Shown here: one piece after another, positions 10,956 to 24,211 of the stretch | Layout of the letters: the number at the start of each line of letters is the position of its first letter | Numbering within the stretch: the first letter of the stretch is position 1 | DNA from: Ziziphus jujuba | Taxonomy: Eukaryota; Streptophyta; Magnoliopsida; Rosales; Rhamnaceae | NCBI RefSeq assembly: GCF_031755915.1 | Contig: NC_083381.1 | Coordinates: 2,678,501-2,742,500 of the forward strand | Direction of reading: 5' to 3' | DNA: 64,000 nt | Translations under genes and position numbers: made by a program | The notes under the pieces: model-generated | Databases searched by the model: none | What the model saw: the letters and a program-made list of their open reading frames with translations, nothing else | What the model was told of the DNA's origin: nothing

Positions 10956-13560
10956 GGTTTTTTTATTTTTATTTTTTCTTATTATTAGTTTTTTGGGTAA
11001 GGAGCTTTAATTGCATCTCAATTTTGACTGGACCTCTTCTTATGAAAGACTTTCTATTGATTAAACATTTTAATTAATTATTAATACTAGAATCAGTCAA
11101 TTCTTTTTTATGAAAATTGATATGTCAAATTTTGCTCGGACAAATTGATGAATAAATTACCAAAAAACAATTATCCAATTAATAGAATGTACTGAGTTAT
11201 ATAGGTAGAAATAGAATATTGAAATCAATTAGTTTTTAAATTTTAATGATAATATCTAGGGGAGAGGATCACAAGTGGCATTCCATTTGAGCATGTCCCT
11301 TGTCATATTTGCCAATTGCTATTAACAAAAAATCATTAAGGATTCTTACCAAATATATACATATATATATATATATATCCACTCACGTTTAATCAATACT
11401 TTTTTTTTAATATAATTTAGATTCAAATAATTAATATATATTTTTTTTAATAAAAAGTATGAAAATCTTTAAATAGTTTATCAAATAAATTTAGGCATGG
11501 CATATATTTAAAGAAGAACATTACATAGTCCACCCAAATGTTGTTCTCCTAATTTAATCACTACATTAAAAACTTGTTAGAGCTCTTTAAATGATATTAG
11601 TGACCCATCAAATAAACACAGCGAATATATATAAAATATTGATTTTTTTTTTTCTTTTGGTTTCTTCTAGGAAATCTTTCCATTTGTTATCATGAGAGTT
11701 ACTTTACTCTCTCTTTATATGTATTAAACCTGTGTGTGCATGTACTTAGATTATTACCATGTTTTGTTCTCTTGGACAGCCGATTCATAATGAACATTGG
11801 TGTGCAAATGCCCTTCCCAAAGTCCTCATTAAAAAGAAAAATATGACTAGGTTTTGAATTTTATTCCTATTAGAAAACTTTAAATTAGTTTATCAACTTC
11901 TTTATCAATGCTATTATCAAAAAGTTCCAGTTAGTTATGACAGTTCCCGAGTTCTGGATTTGGTGATAAAATCTCCCTTCTTATTTTATAAATTAAAAAA
12001 AATTACTGAAAAAATATTTTTCAATGCATAATTGACAGAAAAAATGCATTTTTTAAATAAAAGATTTTATTGCTAATAAGTGGAGATATTCAAAATATTA
12101 TTATTATTATTAGGGTTAATAAGACATAAATATATATATATATATATATAGATATTAGGGTTAATAACAATCACCTCATTATTGAGGTTAAATTTAAATA
12201 CAATTTGATATATTTGGTTTTAAAAGTATCATTAATCTCCTTTCTAATAATAAAAATGCATTATCTTTTACTCTCACTTTTTCGTTTATATCTATTGAAT
12301 TAATATCATCTAAATTTCCTATAAAGGTGTAAGTGATTATAGTTATATTTTTGTAATTAGGATGCACTTCATGGTGTTTGTAATTAACCATTATTATTAT
12401 TTTATTAGTAATGTCGAAACAACACCCCTAAAAATACAAACTAGCTTGGGAGGAAAGTCTCCTTCCAACCTAAATATTCAATCAAGTATAAGTAAACTAC
12501 AAGGTACATCTAGTGCACATAATAAGTACTATTATTGTCTTAGCAAATAATAATAATAATAATAATAAATAAATAAAGAAGCACTATTGTTATTGGATAC
12601 TATGAATAGTTATTTTCAGAATAAAAAGACGTTAGAAATGAATAATTACTTTTAATAATTTGTCTCTGTTATGACTTGTGAGGATTAAATCAAATACTTG
12701 TAACATTTTAACTTTGAAATTAAATTTGTCTAAGAGTATTTATACCAAAAAAAAAAAAAAGAAAAAAAAAAGAAATGTTTGTCTAAGAGTTCTTATTTAT
12801 TTGTTTATTTGTTTATTATTTTTTATCTTTAATTATTTTATGCTGTCAAAAGGTATGACTGATTGAAATGCAACTAAGTTTATAAAAAAAAGGAAGTGTT
12901 TCATGTACCAAAATATTTAACAATATTAAAATATTTATTTTTAGTATGTTATTTATTATTGTTAAAATAACAATAATCAATATTTATTTATTTATATGTT
13001 AGATTAAAATATTTATTTATCGTTAAGGTTAAACTCATTTAACAATTAAAATGATTTCGCCCATAGTGGGGAGACCACGTTAAAAGGCCAAAAAAAAAAA
13101 AAAAAAACAAAAAAAAAATCTTAATTAGTATCTTATAGAACGGCCCCCCATCTATTACCCAATAAAAAAAAAATGGCCCACATAAAAAGTAGTAGGATTT
13201 AAAGTCAACTTTTAGTACGTTTTTATTTTTATTTTTTATATATTTTTCTTATTTATATATAACAGTTTATTATGTTTTTCATTTTCATTTCATTATTGTT
13301 TAAATATATTTACATTTTTGTTTATTATGTTTTCTTTCTGTTTCTAAGTTTATTTCCTACTAAGGCAACAAAAAATTTACTTTATATTTTTTTATATTAT
13401 TTGTTCTTTATATATTATCTTTAATTTTTAATTTGTATTATTTGTAGAAATTTTAATTTTTGTTTTTATTATATGATTTATATTCTTCATTACTTCATTT
13501 TAAATTTTCTTTTATTTAATATTTTCAGCTTTATACTGATTTTATATTTTATTTTGTTTG

Positions 13561-14386
13561 CTATAATTTTTACTAAGATTAATGTTAAGGGTGTTGGGAA
13601 GCGATCTACTAACATTATCCAAATGATATGGCAAAATAATATATTATTATTTTATTGGTTGAAAAAATAAAAAAACTTAAATATGGATAAATTTATCTAC
13701 AAATCACCACTTGGGAAATATGTTGGTAAACTTATTGATACCTTTACTAATGGTTTTCATGAATAAAAAAGAACATATACCATATAAATTATATGGTACA
13801 TTGCACACATCCATATGAGGCACATTCTATATACCATGATATTCGATAAAAAAGTTTTTGACAAATATCATATTGTTCATTGAGTGTATAGATATAAGGG
13901 AATACAAATCATAAAGACAAATACTCATAATTTTCACATGATTGTCCACCTTTTGATTTATCCAATCAAAGGCAAAAATGATTTATCAAAAGATATTTGT
14001 CAAATACATTGGTACATTGTACACTTCCCATATAATATTACTAATCTTATGAAATTTATAACAAACTTCATTTCTGCAATTATTTTATTTTATATTGATT
14101 TATACATTTATTTGCTTTTAGCATTCCTATCTATTCTTTTTTAATATTGAGGATGGGAACTGGAACTTGAATTGTTATTTAAAAAAAAAAAAAAAGAACA
14201 ATGATTTTTATCATTGAGTTATTCATGCAAGAATTAACATTGCAAGAATTAACATTCATATCATTATCATTTGTGTTTAACTTTGGTAACATGGTAACTT
14301 ACATAATTATTATTAATTGATTTGTATTCAAATAATTTTTTATTTTATTTATTTTTTATTTCTTGAAAATAAACTCTACACGAGAA
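13561..14386. other. AT-rich intergenic region
   Basis: Nothing convincing was found. Short palindromic words (ACCATATAAATTATATGGT near 13,778) and two GGTACATTG(C/T)ACAC phrases (about 13,795 and 14,010) suggest an old inverted-repeat transposon, but its ends cannot be placed. Confidence 0.3.
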
Positions 14387-14700
14387 AATAGCAATTTTAT
14401 GAGTTTATAATAGAACTTGCTCATATAGGTTCACTGTCTTATAAGAGCATCTTCAATAATATATGTGGTGTAACAGTAATTTTATGAGTTTATAATAAAA
14501 CTTGCACATATAAGTTCACAGTCACATTAGAGCATACAGATATGTCATTTTCTACCGTTATTAGAGGTTCACTATCCCATTAGAGAATCTTTGATGGTAT
14601 ATATGGTGTAACAACAATTTTATAAGTTTATAATAAAACTTGCACATATAGGTTCACTGTCACATTAGAGTATACAAATTTGTCATTTTCTTCCAATATT
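14387..14700. repeat. Local tandem repeat, three units
   Basis: Three imperfect units each run CAATTTTATGAGTTTATAAT, then AAAACTTGCACATATAGGTT, then CACTGTCACATTAGAG and a GGTGTAAC phrase. They start near 14,389, 14,475 and 14,613. The middle unit is longer because it contains an extra internal duplication. The array is non-coding. Confidence 0.7.
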
Positions 14701-14800
14701 ATCTCTAATTTAGCCAATGTATTCGGTATGAGATTTTTATTCTACCGATATTATCTCTAATTTAGCCAATGCATTTGATATGAGATTTTTGTTCAGAGTT
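14700..14800. repeat. Two-unit tandem repeat
   Basis: Two copies of about 58 bp share TTATCTCTAATTTAGCCAAT followed by TATGAGATTTTT. They directly follow the larger tandem repeat. No function is apparent. Confidence 0.6.
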
Positions 14801-15039
14801 TCCATATAGGATTTTTGTTCAAAACTTTCTAAGAGATTATCCATCCTTGGACTACTCTCGCTTGAGCATGCTTAATTTCGAAGTTCTTTCAAACCTTAAA
14901 GCCAATTGCTTTAAAAAGGCCTCAGCATTATAAACGTGACTACCATTACATTTGAACAATTTTCCAATCCACATTCGAACGATATGGGATTAAAAACTAG
15001 GTAGCCTACCAATGTTCAGCATTCGTTCACATTGGTCGT

Positions 15040-17300
15040 CACAAGTAGATTGTAGCTTATGTGATATAGAATTTGACGGTTTTAATATCTAGGTGGCAGA
15101 AATGTACAACTAATTCAAAAAATTATTTTTCAATGGTATTATACAAAAAAGCTATTGATGATAATTAATTAATTACATATTTTATTATAATTTAACTTTA
15201 AAAAAAAAAACATTAACTCTTTTTAAAGAAAATTTTTCTTTTTAGGAAAATTCATAATATATGACAGAATCTACAAAAATAAACATTTACCTTGACAATA
15301 TCTAGATTACATCAGCTCATTTATTCTAAATATTAATGCTGAGGAGCAACTTTTAAAAATAATGCTTATATTACTTATGTGATATGTTAGTTTTTACAAT
15401 CCAAATTTTCATTGCAAATGCTATAAAAGTATTTTTAATGGTTAATATGAATGGCACTCTATGTGATATAGAAATTGATATTATTTAAATCTATATAGCA
15501 TTAATATGCAATATAATATGGAAATTAACCTTAATTAAATTTAGGCACCCTAAATATACAATCAATTAAAATTGATCTCCAATACTAATTTGCATAAAAG
15601 CTATTTATGACTATTAATTAATTATATAATTTATCAATTTTTTTAAAAATTGATTTTTCAAGGAAAATTGATTTATGAGCATCTTGAATGATGATTATGA
15701 ATCACTCTTTATGTGACATAGAATTTAACGTTATGTAAATTTAGATGGCATAAGTGAACAATTAATTCTGAAATTATTTTCCAATGCTAATATGCAAAAA
15801 ACCATATATTGCTATTAATTTATTGTATATTTTATTATTTTTTTCTTTTTGAAAAAATTGATTTAAAAAAAAAATTATTTCTTAAGAAACTTTACAATAT
15901 CTAACAGAACCTTTAAAAGTAAATATTCACATTAATAATATTTATGTCATATCAGCTTGACATTCATTCTAAACATTATCGTTGGAAAACACTTTCTTTT
16001 AAACATTGTTCAAATTGCTTATATGACATATTTATTTTCATAATCTATATTTTTATTGGAGAAGTTCTTATAATGTCTAATAGAGCCTCTAGATCACTTT
16101 GACAAATTTCAAACCATATCGGTTTGAGACTCATTCTAAATATTACTATTGAAGAACATTTTTTTTTTAAATACTATCAATATTGTTTATGTGACATTGT
16201 TTATTTTCATAGTTTACATTTTCATTGGAGAGAGCATCTCTAATGGTTTTGCGGATTGCAATCTATTCGGCATAAAGGTTGAAAGGATTTCCAGTTTATA
16301 TGGCATAAATACCTACTCGATAGATGTTAAATTTTAAAATCCTCTCCAATGGCTCTATTTAAATCCCAATTAATAAAAAATGTGTATATATATTTTTTCC
16401 TTAAATAAGATAATAATAGTTTATAATATCTATTTATTTATTCTTTTTGCTTTTAGAAAAAAATATTACAATCTTGATAAATATTGCTTTGCTGAGTTAT
16501 ACTGGATAACAAACTGTCTAACAATCTCGTTAGAGCATCTTTATTGGTTCTATTTATTAAAGAATTTTTTTTTACCACATAAGAAAAATAGATAGCCATT
16601 CAAAAAAATCTCTTCACTGGATTTGTCTAAACATTTTTTAATTTAATGGGCAAGAAAAAGAAGTAGACATTGCTAAGATGACCCTTTACTTTTAGAATCT
16701 TTGTTAGACATTTTAAGTTTCTTTTAAAATAAAATTTTCCTTAAAAAGTCAATTTTTTCAAAAAAAAAAAAAACTTAATAAAATATGTAATTAACTAATT
16801 ATCATAAATAGCCTTTTGCACATTATCATTAAAAAATAATTTTAAAATGGAGTATAAATTTATACCACGTAGATTTAAACCATGTCAATTATTATGCAAC
16901 ACAAGCATCACTCCACATTTACCACAAAGTAATTAAACAGAACTACTGGTGAGATTTTTTTTTATTTTTGAATGAATATCTATATTTCTAAAGTGGTAAA
17001 CAAAACTTAGAGGATTTTCAATGTTGAATGTAGATTTTTGCCTATATGATATATAAATGAATATTGTATGAATTTAGGTAGCATAAATGACTGTTAATTT
17101 TAAAATTGTTTTCTAATTATAATGTACATAAAGCTATTTTTGATTATTAATTAATTACATATATTTTATCAAATTTTTTTCTTTTATGGAAAAAAAATAA
17201 CTTTTTAAGAAAAAAATAATTTTTACAAAAATTTTAAAATATTTAACAGATCTTTTGGAAGTAGATAATCATCTGACATTATTTATTTATTTATTTTTTC
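15040..17300. repeat. Cluster of related AT-rich MITE-like repeats
   Basis: A recurring segment of about 250 bp appears at least three times in one orientation (about 15,060-15,300, 15,700-15,990 and 17,030-17,280), and more weakly at about 15,460-15,690. It appears once inverted (about 16,690-16,900). The shared order is: TGTGATATAGAATTTGACG; an AATTTAGATGGCATAA phrase; TATGCAAAAAGCTATTTATGA; ATTAATTAATTACATATTTTAT; an A/T run; and AATATCTAACAGAACCTTT. The inverted copy suggests nested MITE insertion rather than simple tandem duplication. No coding region is present. Confidence 0.65.
16232..16520. repeat. MITE-like repeat, GAGCATCTCCAATGG family, copy 2
   Basis: Diverged copy of 9,637-9,915, starting GAGCATCTCTAATGG, with the same internal word order. 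It sits inside the larger repeat cluster. Confidence 0.55.
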
Positions 17301-19831
17301 TTACCAAATCAATTTAATAAGATATTTAAATATATCTATTGAATATATATATATATATATATTTAATAACCATTTATTTTCTGATGTGGTAAAAAAGATT
17401 TAGTAATAAATAGAGTCAATAAAAATGTATTTAGCAATCTATATGGCAATTAAACATGTTCTTAGCTACCACATCATTTAATGACAACAAATAATATTTT
17501 TTTAATCCTTTCATGTAGTGTTTTACTTTTCCTATGATTTCGGCCAATCTTTCTATTAAAGGATAATAGTGTATTAAAAGTACTCAGTAATAATTTAGAT
17601 ATATAGTATAATCATTACCTTATAAATGTCCATGATCCTTTTCATATACTCCTTAATCCTGACGTTTGACTTTCGATAATCATGAGGAGTTGCTCATTTT
17701 GGTCCTGCCCTACATCTTTACTTCCAATCAGATTGGAGAAAAAGTTCAAGATAGTCTATTTTTATTCTTTTAGTAAATCCAAGAAACTCCATTTGAACAA
17801 CTCCAAACTGTATTTGTGGAGAGAGAGAGAGAGAGACTAAGAACATTATAAACTAACAAATTCGTTTCTTAAAATTAAAGAAATATAAAATTGACATTCA
17901 ATTATAGCTTTATATATATTATTAAATTATAGCTTGTTTGGTATTGTTTATCTTCTTATGTTTGCATTCTTTAGCTTCTTTTTTTTTTTTTTTTGGTAAT
18001 TATGTTTGCATTCTTTAGTTAAGAGACTAATCATGGAAGAATGACATATAACCATCATAATATCCATTATTACAAAAAAAAAAAAAAAAAAAAGAGTTCA
18101 ATAAAAGTGAGTATGATAGTAATCTATTATAAATAGTTTGAGCTGGTTTACAATTTGGTATTTTAGTTTTATCTTTATTTTTGGGTTAATTACATTTTGG
18201 AACTTCATAGTTTTGAAATTTGCAATTCAAGTTCTCAAAGTCCATCACACTAAGCTTTCTATTTTTTATTGGGTACACATTGAGCCAATTAATTGGATCT
18301 AATCCTAACCTAACTTTTTGGCTATTAAACTTCAGTTTTTTCATATTAATAACAATGAATATACCGGCGGTCTTGTGTGGTTTCCTTTATGGGTTTTTTT
18401 TGATTCCGTTTGTTCTTCTAGAACTGTTGTTTATTTTCTTTTTTAATAAAATGGGCCTTTTCTGTTTAACTTTTATATATATATATATATATATTTGCTG
18501 AGTGACAATGAACATAATTTAAATGTTCTAGAATATCACAATTTAATATACACATTAAACCACTAACATTATTTCAATTCCATTTTTGACATCATGTTAA
18601 TCGGATCGATGTGCACTAAATTAGAAAATGGCCTGGCTTTGGTCCCATTCTATCTTGCTGTAATTTTATCCTTTTCATGGAAAAAGTAAAAAAACAAAAA
18701 TAATAAAAAAAAATATGACTTGATGTAGTGTGTTTTATATATTAAGGGTTTAATTTGTAACACTTTGAAAGTAAAAGGATAGTAGTTAATGCTTTATTTT
18801 TTGTGCTAATAAATATCCAATTATTATTTAAAATAAAAGTTAATTATACACTATGAAATAGACAACTCAGTAGCAAACTTATTATTTTTTTTTTTAGCAC
18901 AAGTTTAGAATTTGAATCTCCGTATATTTCTAGGATCAAACAAAAAACTAAAAAAAAGCTAACAAAATAAAAAACCCAGATGGCATACAATATAATGAAT
19001 TTTACCATCGGAATAGGCTTACTATATATGTGCGTATAATTATGTCGAATTCGAGGAAAAAACAAGAAAAGATAATTAATTTGGAACTGTAAAAGTAGAA
19101 AAATCTTATACTCATGAAACTTTTACTGGAAAATTAATATATTAATGATAAATCATAAATGTTTAAAATATGGTAATCAGACTATTAATGGATTAGACAT
19201 ATGAAAAGGTCCTTTGTTCTGTATGCCGACCTTAGAACAAACAAATTCATCAAAAACCTTAGAACAAACAAAATGGGTCCTACTCTTGCAAAATAACCCT
19301 AATCAACCTCGCCATGCATTTGCATTGTCCCTACACCTGGAAGATTTATATTTATATGTAAAAACTATAGTATACATAATATTACACACATATGGAGAGA
19401 TTTTTGCTACAGTTGTTTCTTATCGTAAACTTTAAATGTTTATAGTGAGCATCACTTGTGATTTAATCTTAAAAAAAAAATGATTTTTCTAATGTTTCGC
19501 ATTTGGATTTCTCCATTTTCGCTCCAATATTATTGTTGATATCTCATTCCATTTGAAAATTAATCTTCAACATTCAAAGTCATATTTTGGCTTTTATGGG
19601 TTGATCGGCATATTTTTCATACTAAATGTTTATTTTTATGTTGAATGAAAGATGAACCATAATATTGAAGCAAAATAAAAATAAAAAAAATACAAAAAAG
19701 AAATAAAAGAGCAAACCCTTTTTTAATGATGAGTGGTGCTTACCATAAGCAGCATTCAAAGCTCACCATAAGAAGCTTAGTATAACAAATTCTCTCCCTC
19801 TCTCTCTATGTATATTTATATACACATAGAA
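17301..19831. other. AT-rich intergenic region
   Basis: No gene is supported. It holds (TA)n tracts (about 17,345-17,362 and 18,475-18,495), a (GA)n run (17,819-17,836), and a small duplication of TTATGTTTGCATTCTTTAG (about 17,958 and 18,000). The stretch beginning GGGTTAATTACATTTTGGAA (about 18,183) resembles the ends of plant non-autonomous elements, but no partner end was placed. Confidence 0.35.
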
Positions 19832-20125
19832 TTTTGATATAGTAAGGATATTGTGAGGATATTATGATAATGACAACTTATGTGGCAAGATATGTCATTT
19901 GTGTTGATTGTGATATAGGAAAAATAAATTATCAATCAAAATTTAAAAAATCCAATTAATCTTTTTTGACATTTTTTTTTATGGATTTTATATAAATCTA
20001 ATAGAGTTATTATTTACTTTTTAAGGTTTTATTGAAAAAACCAAAACATATTTAAATGATGATGTCACTTGCCATATAAATTATCTTTATCATAAAGTTC
20101 TTGTCGCATCCTTACTATATCAGAA
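19832..20125. mobile_element. MITE with about 60-bp inverted repeats
   Basis: The two ends are inverted copies. The left end reads TTTTGATATAGTAAGGAT followed by TTATGATAATGACAA and TTATGTGGCAAG. The right end, read inward, gives TTCTGATATAGTAAGGAT followed by TTATGATAAAGATAA and TTATATGGCAAG. The element is about 294 bp with no coding capacity. A target duplication could not be defined, so the superfamily is open. A partial relative (GTTTTGATATAATGAAGAG) lies near 20,258. Confidence 0.7.
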
Positions 20126-20639
20126 CTGTATATAAAGAAACGAGTTCCTTCTATAATGTAAGCATCTAACATCGTGTAACATCTTGTTTGACGCTAGACA
20201 TGCACACAATGAAGGGGAATATGCCTTTTTATAGTAGAATTGTATATATGTATAGTTTTGATATAATGAAGAGTTTATGAAAAGGGATTATTAAACAACA
20301 AACATGGGTGGTCTGATGACTGTGGATTGCTATTGCTCACAGTTTCTTTCTATAAGTTTTTTATTATATCAAACTCATATATATATATATATATATACTT
20401 GTATGCATACTATTAAGTCAATTCTCTTTAGAGAAGGATTGGTGATTTCACATGAATTACGTATAATCAAGGGCCCATGTACATAACAATGTGAACTTGC
20501 AAACCTATTATAGCAAAATTTTATTTATAGCCTAATTACATATAATGTCTATGAAAATCCAAACTATTTCCACTAATAAATTGCCTATGCCAACATATCA
20601 TAACAAAATTGTATATATATATATAGAGAGAGAGAGAGT

Positions 20640-21125
20640 CATAATGAAATTAGGTTGAACTGATGATTTTAGCATCAAATCTTCTATTATTAGTACTTAG
20701 ATTATATCAACTACTAAGATTTAAAATTTAATTATTGACTAAATATGGAATTAATGATATATTAAAACCATATTTAAGTAAAGTGAAGCCTCTAAAGACC
20801 CAAATGACCATATATGAATTTTTTAATCTTAGACTTTAAAATGATTCAAGAATTAAAAAAGAAAGTCTTGATAATAAGATTACTGAATCGATCTAATGAG
20901 AACTTAGTTGTATGTATCTATAGGGTTAGACTTACATCAGGTTGACATGATAATTTTAGTATTAGGTTTTCCTTTATTAGTTATTTAATTGCTTGAAAGA
21001 TTGAAATTTAAAAATCGGTTAATGATTATATATGGATTTAGTAATATATCAAAACTCTATTTGGAGAAAGTAAACATTGTAGAGACTTGATGAACCATAA
21101 ATGTATTTTTAAATTTTATCACCAA
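20640..21125. repeat. Direct duplication, two copies of about 190 bp
   Basis: About 20,640-20,830 and about 20,935-21,125 share a long ordered set of words: GGTTGA(A)C-TGAT-ATTTTAG, TTATTAGT, a TTAATGAT-ATAT-AAAAC(C/T) phrase, then AAAGTGAAGCC against AAAGTAAACAT. The copies are diverged and non-coding. Confidence 0.5.
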
Positions 21126-21754
21126 TAGTGAACAATCACTAGTGGAACCTATATGTTAGATGACAATTTAAATTGTTATCATTAAAATGTTCATTTTTAG
21201 ATTTTTAACATAAAAAATAGAATTAAAAGTCCTAATTAATATTTGTCACATAAACTGATGATCATCATCAATGGTAACAAATAGCGAGACTCATGTATAT
21301 ATGATCTATGTTTGTTGAAAATTCCATCTTATGTTATAAATCTATTAATGTAATAAATGTTATTGGTTGCCACATATGTAACTAAAATTTTAGTTTATTA
21401 TGATGTAAAACCTCTAGCATGTTCAACTTTATGTTGGAAACACATCCTTAGTAAGTAATACCTCTTTTTTTTTTGTATACATTTTATATTTTTTTTCTAT
21501 TGAACTCTCTCTCTCTCCCTTTCTCTCTCTCTTTCTCTATTTTTTTTTTCCAATTATATCTTAATTTGACTTATTAAGTCGTAATACTTTTTTTTTTCTA
21601 CTTAGCGCTTAATATAAAAAATTATTGGCTTAATTGAAAAGATAAATTGGATTTTTTTTATTATTTTTATTTTTTACTTTCCCCTTATATCTTAGTGTCA
21701 TTTTTGTATATTTTAAGATAATATTACCCTTGTCGAAATTTGATTTTCAAAAAG

Positions 21755-21756
<2 letters not shown>

Positions 21757-21785
<29 letters not shown>
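21757..21785. repeat. (TC)n microsatellite
   Basis: An uninterrupted TC dinucleotide run ends about 44 bp before the left LTR of the Tat-type element. A second CT-rich stretch lies at about 21,503-21,540. Confidence 0.9.
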
Positions 21786-21788
<3 letters not shown>

Positions 21789-21828
21789 ACCATGAATGGA
21801 CTTCCACAACCTACACATTCAAAGATGT

Positions 21829-22554
21829 TGTTGGAATATGTTGGAAAAATATCCAATAATTTTTTATCTCCTAAATATGTGGGTGTGTCATTTTAAACCT
21901 GCAACAGTTTAAAGAGAGAAAAATATACGTTAGGGCGTGCCATTTCAAACTTGCAACAGTTCAAAGAAAGAAAAATGTGCACTAGGACATGCCATTTCAA
22001 ACATGCAACAATTCAAAGAAAGAAAGAAAGATGTACACCAGGGCATGCCACTTCAAATCTGTAATGGTTCAAAGGAAAAAAATATGCACCAATTGAATCA
22101 AACTACTCAGGCAATTATATTGATTATTGGAGAACACAATAATCATAGTGTTCAATTGCCTTAATGATTAAAAGACTTCTAAAAATAAAATTTCAACTAA
22201 AAATAACTAAGAACAATGGATTAATGAAAGTAAATTGTAATAATAATAACCTAAATAGTCTAAAGTCTTGTAGTTGCATGTAGAGAGGTGTGTGTCCTTA
22301 ATGGGCATATGAAGCTTCAATATATATATATGCAAAGAGCTTCTCAATATACTTGTTGTATTTTCGATATGGGACTTTTCACTTTACATTGATTTAACAA
22401 ATTCCATCTATACTTGTGACTATTCAAAGCCTTTCGCTTCTAAACCATATTGGACATTACACTCTTCTCCAATATTTGACCAACAATTAAAATAATATTT
22501 GAATAATCAAATATTAAATTAATAAAAATTCCAAATTGCATTATGATCCAAACA
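21829..22554 (-). repeat. Tat-type element, 3' LTR
   Basis: 726-bp LTR. Read on the minus strand it starts TGTTTGGATCATAATGCAAT and ends near ATATTCCAACA. It matches 30,430-31,068. It contains four tandem units of about 52-56 bp (about 21,890-22,095), each with TGCCATTTCAAAC, GCAACAGTTCAAAGAAAG and a GTGCAC-AGG phrase. The other LTR has three units, which accounts for most of the length difference. Confidence 0.88.
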
Positions 22555-22567
22555 TTGCCCCCCATGC
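22555..22567 (-). other. Polypurine tract of the Tat-type element
   Basis: On the minus strand GCATGGGGGGCAA directly precedes the TGTTTGG start of the 3' LTR. This is the position and composition expected of the plus-strand priming site. Confidence 0.65.
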
Positions 22568-22689
22568 TTTGTAATTTTGAAGTGGAATGTAAAAATTGTA
22601 AAGCAATATTTAATTATCTTCTTAGTCTTGATCTTGTAACTTTGTAAAATTCCATAAGTCCAAATTACCATGCATTGAGAATATCCATT

Positions 22690-23957
22690 GACCTAACTAG
22701 CCTCCTCTATCTTTGATGCTTCATGAGCTTCTTCCCAAGTAGTTGGGTAAAATTTCTTTGAAAAATGATCGTTGATTAGGTTGGAATACTTTGTACTGTC
22801 AATGTCTTGAAGTTGATATATCCCCTTCCCTAATATCTTGGTAATAGTGAACGATACTTCCTAGATAGGAGACCATTTGCCATATTTTGGATCATTAGAA
22901 TCAATTGGCAGGATTACTTTCCACACCAAGTTTCCTTTGCCGAAGTCTTTGAATCACACCCTTTTGTTATACACTCTTGCCATAGCTTTCTTCTGTATTT
23001 GGAGATGATCCAGCATTGCTAATCTCACTTTGTCTAATTCTTCTATCTTTTGCTTCATGGCTTGACTATATTGGGCTAGAATAAAATTGTGTTGCTAGGC
23101 AATTCGTAAAGACCTCAAAGTTACCTCCATAGGTAGAATAACATCATGTCTATATGTTAGTGCGAAACTGGTTGTGCCAGTGCCAGATCTCTTTAATGTC
23201 CAATAGGCCCACAAAGTTTCAGATAACAAGTTGTGCCAATCCCTTGGATTGTCATCTACTATTTTTTCTAGGATGTTTTTCAAGACTTTATTTGTCTTAT
23301 CGGCCTGACCATTAGCTTGAGCAAAATATGGGGTTGAATAAGTAAGCTTGATCCCATATTTTTTGACAAATGTCTCAACTGCTTTACTAGTGAACACTAT
23401 TTTGCAATGGGCAGTAATAGTTTCCGGTATACCAAACTTGTAGATTATATATTCTTTGATGAACTTGATCACATCGGTCTGGTTTATAGTTTTCATCGAT
23501 CGTGCCTCGACCCACTTAGTAAAATAGTTAGTGACTACGATGATAAACATATGCTGCTTACTCGATGGAGGATACACTTTGTCAATCAAATCCATAGCCT
23601 AACCTCGAAATGACCAAGGCTTAACTATTGGATTGAATGGTATGGCCTGGGTGTGTTGTATTGAACCATGACATTGGCAAGCCGTACACCTTTTGGTATA
23701 TTCTAATCCAGCCAGATAGGATAGTCGGCCAATAATAGCTGTGTTTCTTTATCAACCATCTCATTTTTGTTCCTACTTGGTGCGCACCACATTATACCCT
23801 CATGCATCTTAGCCATTACTAACATTGCTTTATTTTTACCCAAGCATTTCAAAAGTAAGCCATCTTGGCCTTTCTTATACAACTGCTTGTTGAACAAGAC
23901 ATATTGAACTGCTCTTAGGCGAGTTTTGCTATCATTCTTTCGGCTGGGATTCTCCAA
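22690..23957 (-). pseudogene. Tat-type integrase remnant
   Basis: Three parts of a retroviral-type integrase can be read in order on the minus strand. A degraded zinc-binding N-terminus lies at 23,957-23,703 (contains MAKMHEG). The catalytic core lies at 23,595-23,095, starting MDLIDKVYPPSSKQH and including YFTKWVEA and YFAQANGQADKTNKVL. A C-terminal part lies at about 23,080-22,700 (MKQKIEELDKVRLAMLDH, then MARVYNKRV). The first catalytic Asp of the core is present. The second position, normally in a T-D-N/H-G context, reads T-A-H-C. The Glu in the GQAE context is Asp. Stops separate the parts. The protein is dead, and the reading frame was not repaired here. Confidence 0.88.
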
Positions 23958-24211
23958 ATATTTAATCGATAAAAATCTCTAATCATCTTCATCCATCTCC
24001 ACACAAAAGATATCTCCCATCATGAATCTTTCCTTCAACATTGAGAGATTCCTCTTCAGTATACTTATAACCTCTCTATTAACTTAGCTGGGATGTGTAT
24101 TTTTGAAGCTATCTAAGCCATCTCGTTAGCCTTAAAATTCAGTTCCCTTGCCACATGTTAAAGAATTACATCATTAAAACTTTGTATAAGTTGATTTTCC
24201 ATCATATAATA

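Larger units (their letters stand above)
9150..13560. repeat. Segmental duplication, copy B
   Basis: This is the partner of copy A and contains no gene. Blocks shared with copy A are interrupted by B-only sequence: about 9,590-10,600, which starts with a MITE-like repeat, and about 11,260-12,690, which holds (TA)n tracts and the duplicated phrase TATTAGGGTTAATAA (about 12,110-12,170). The solo LTR of copy A is absent. A (TTA)n run lies at about 9,550-9,587. Confidence 0.7.
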
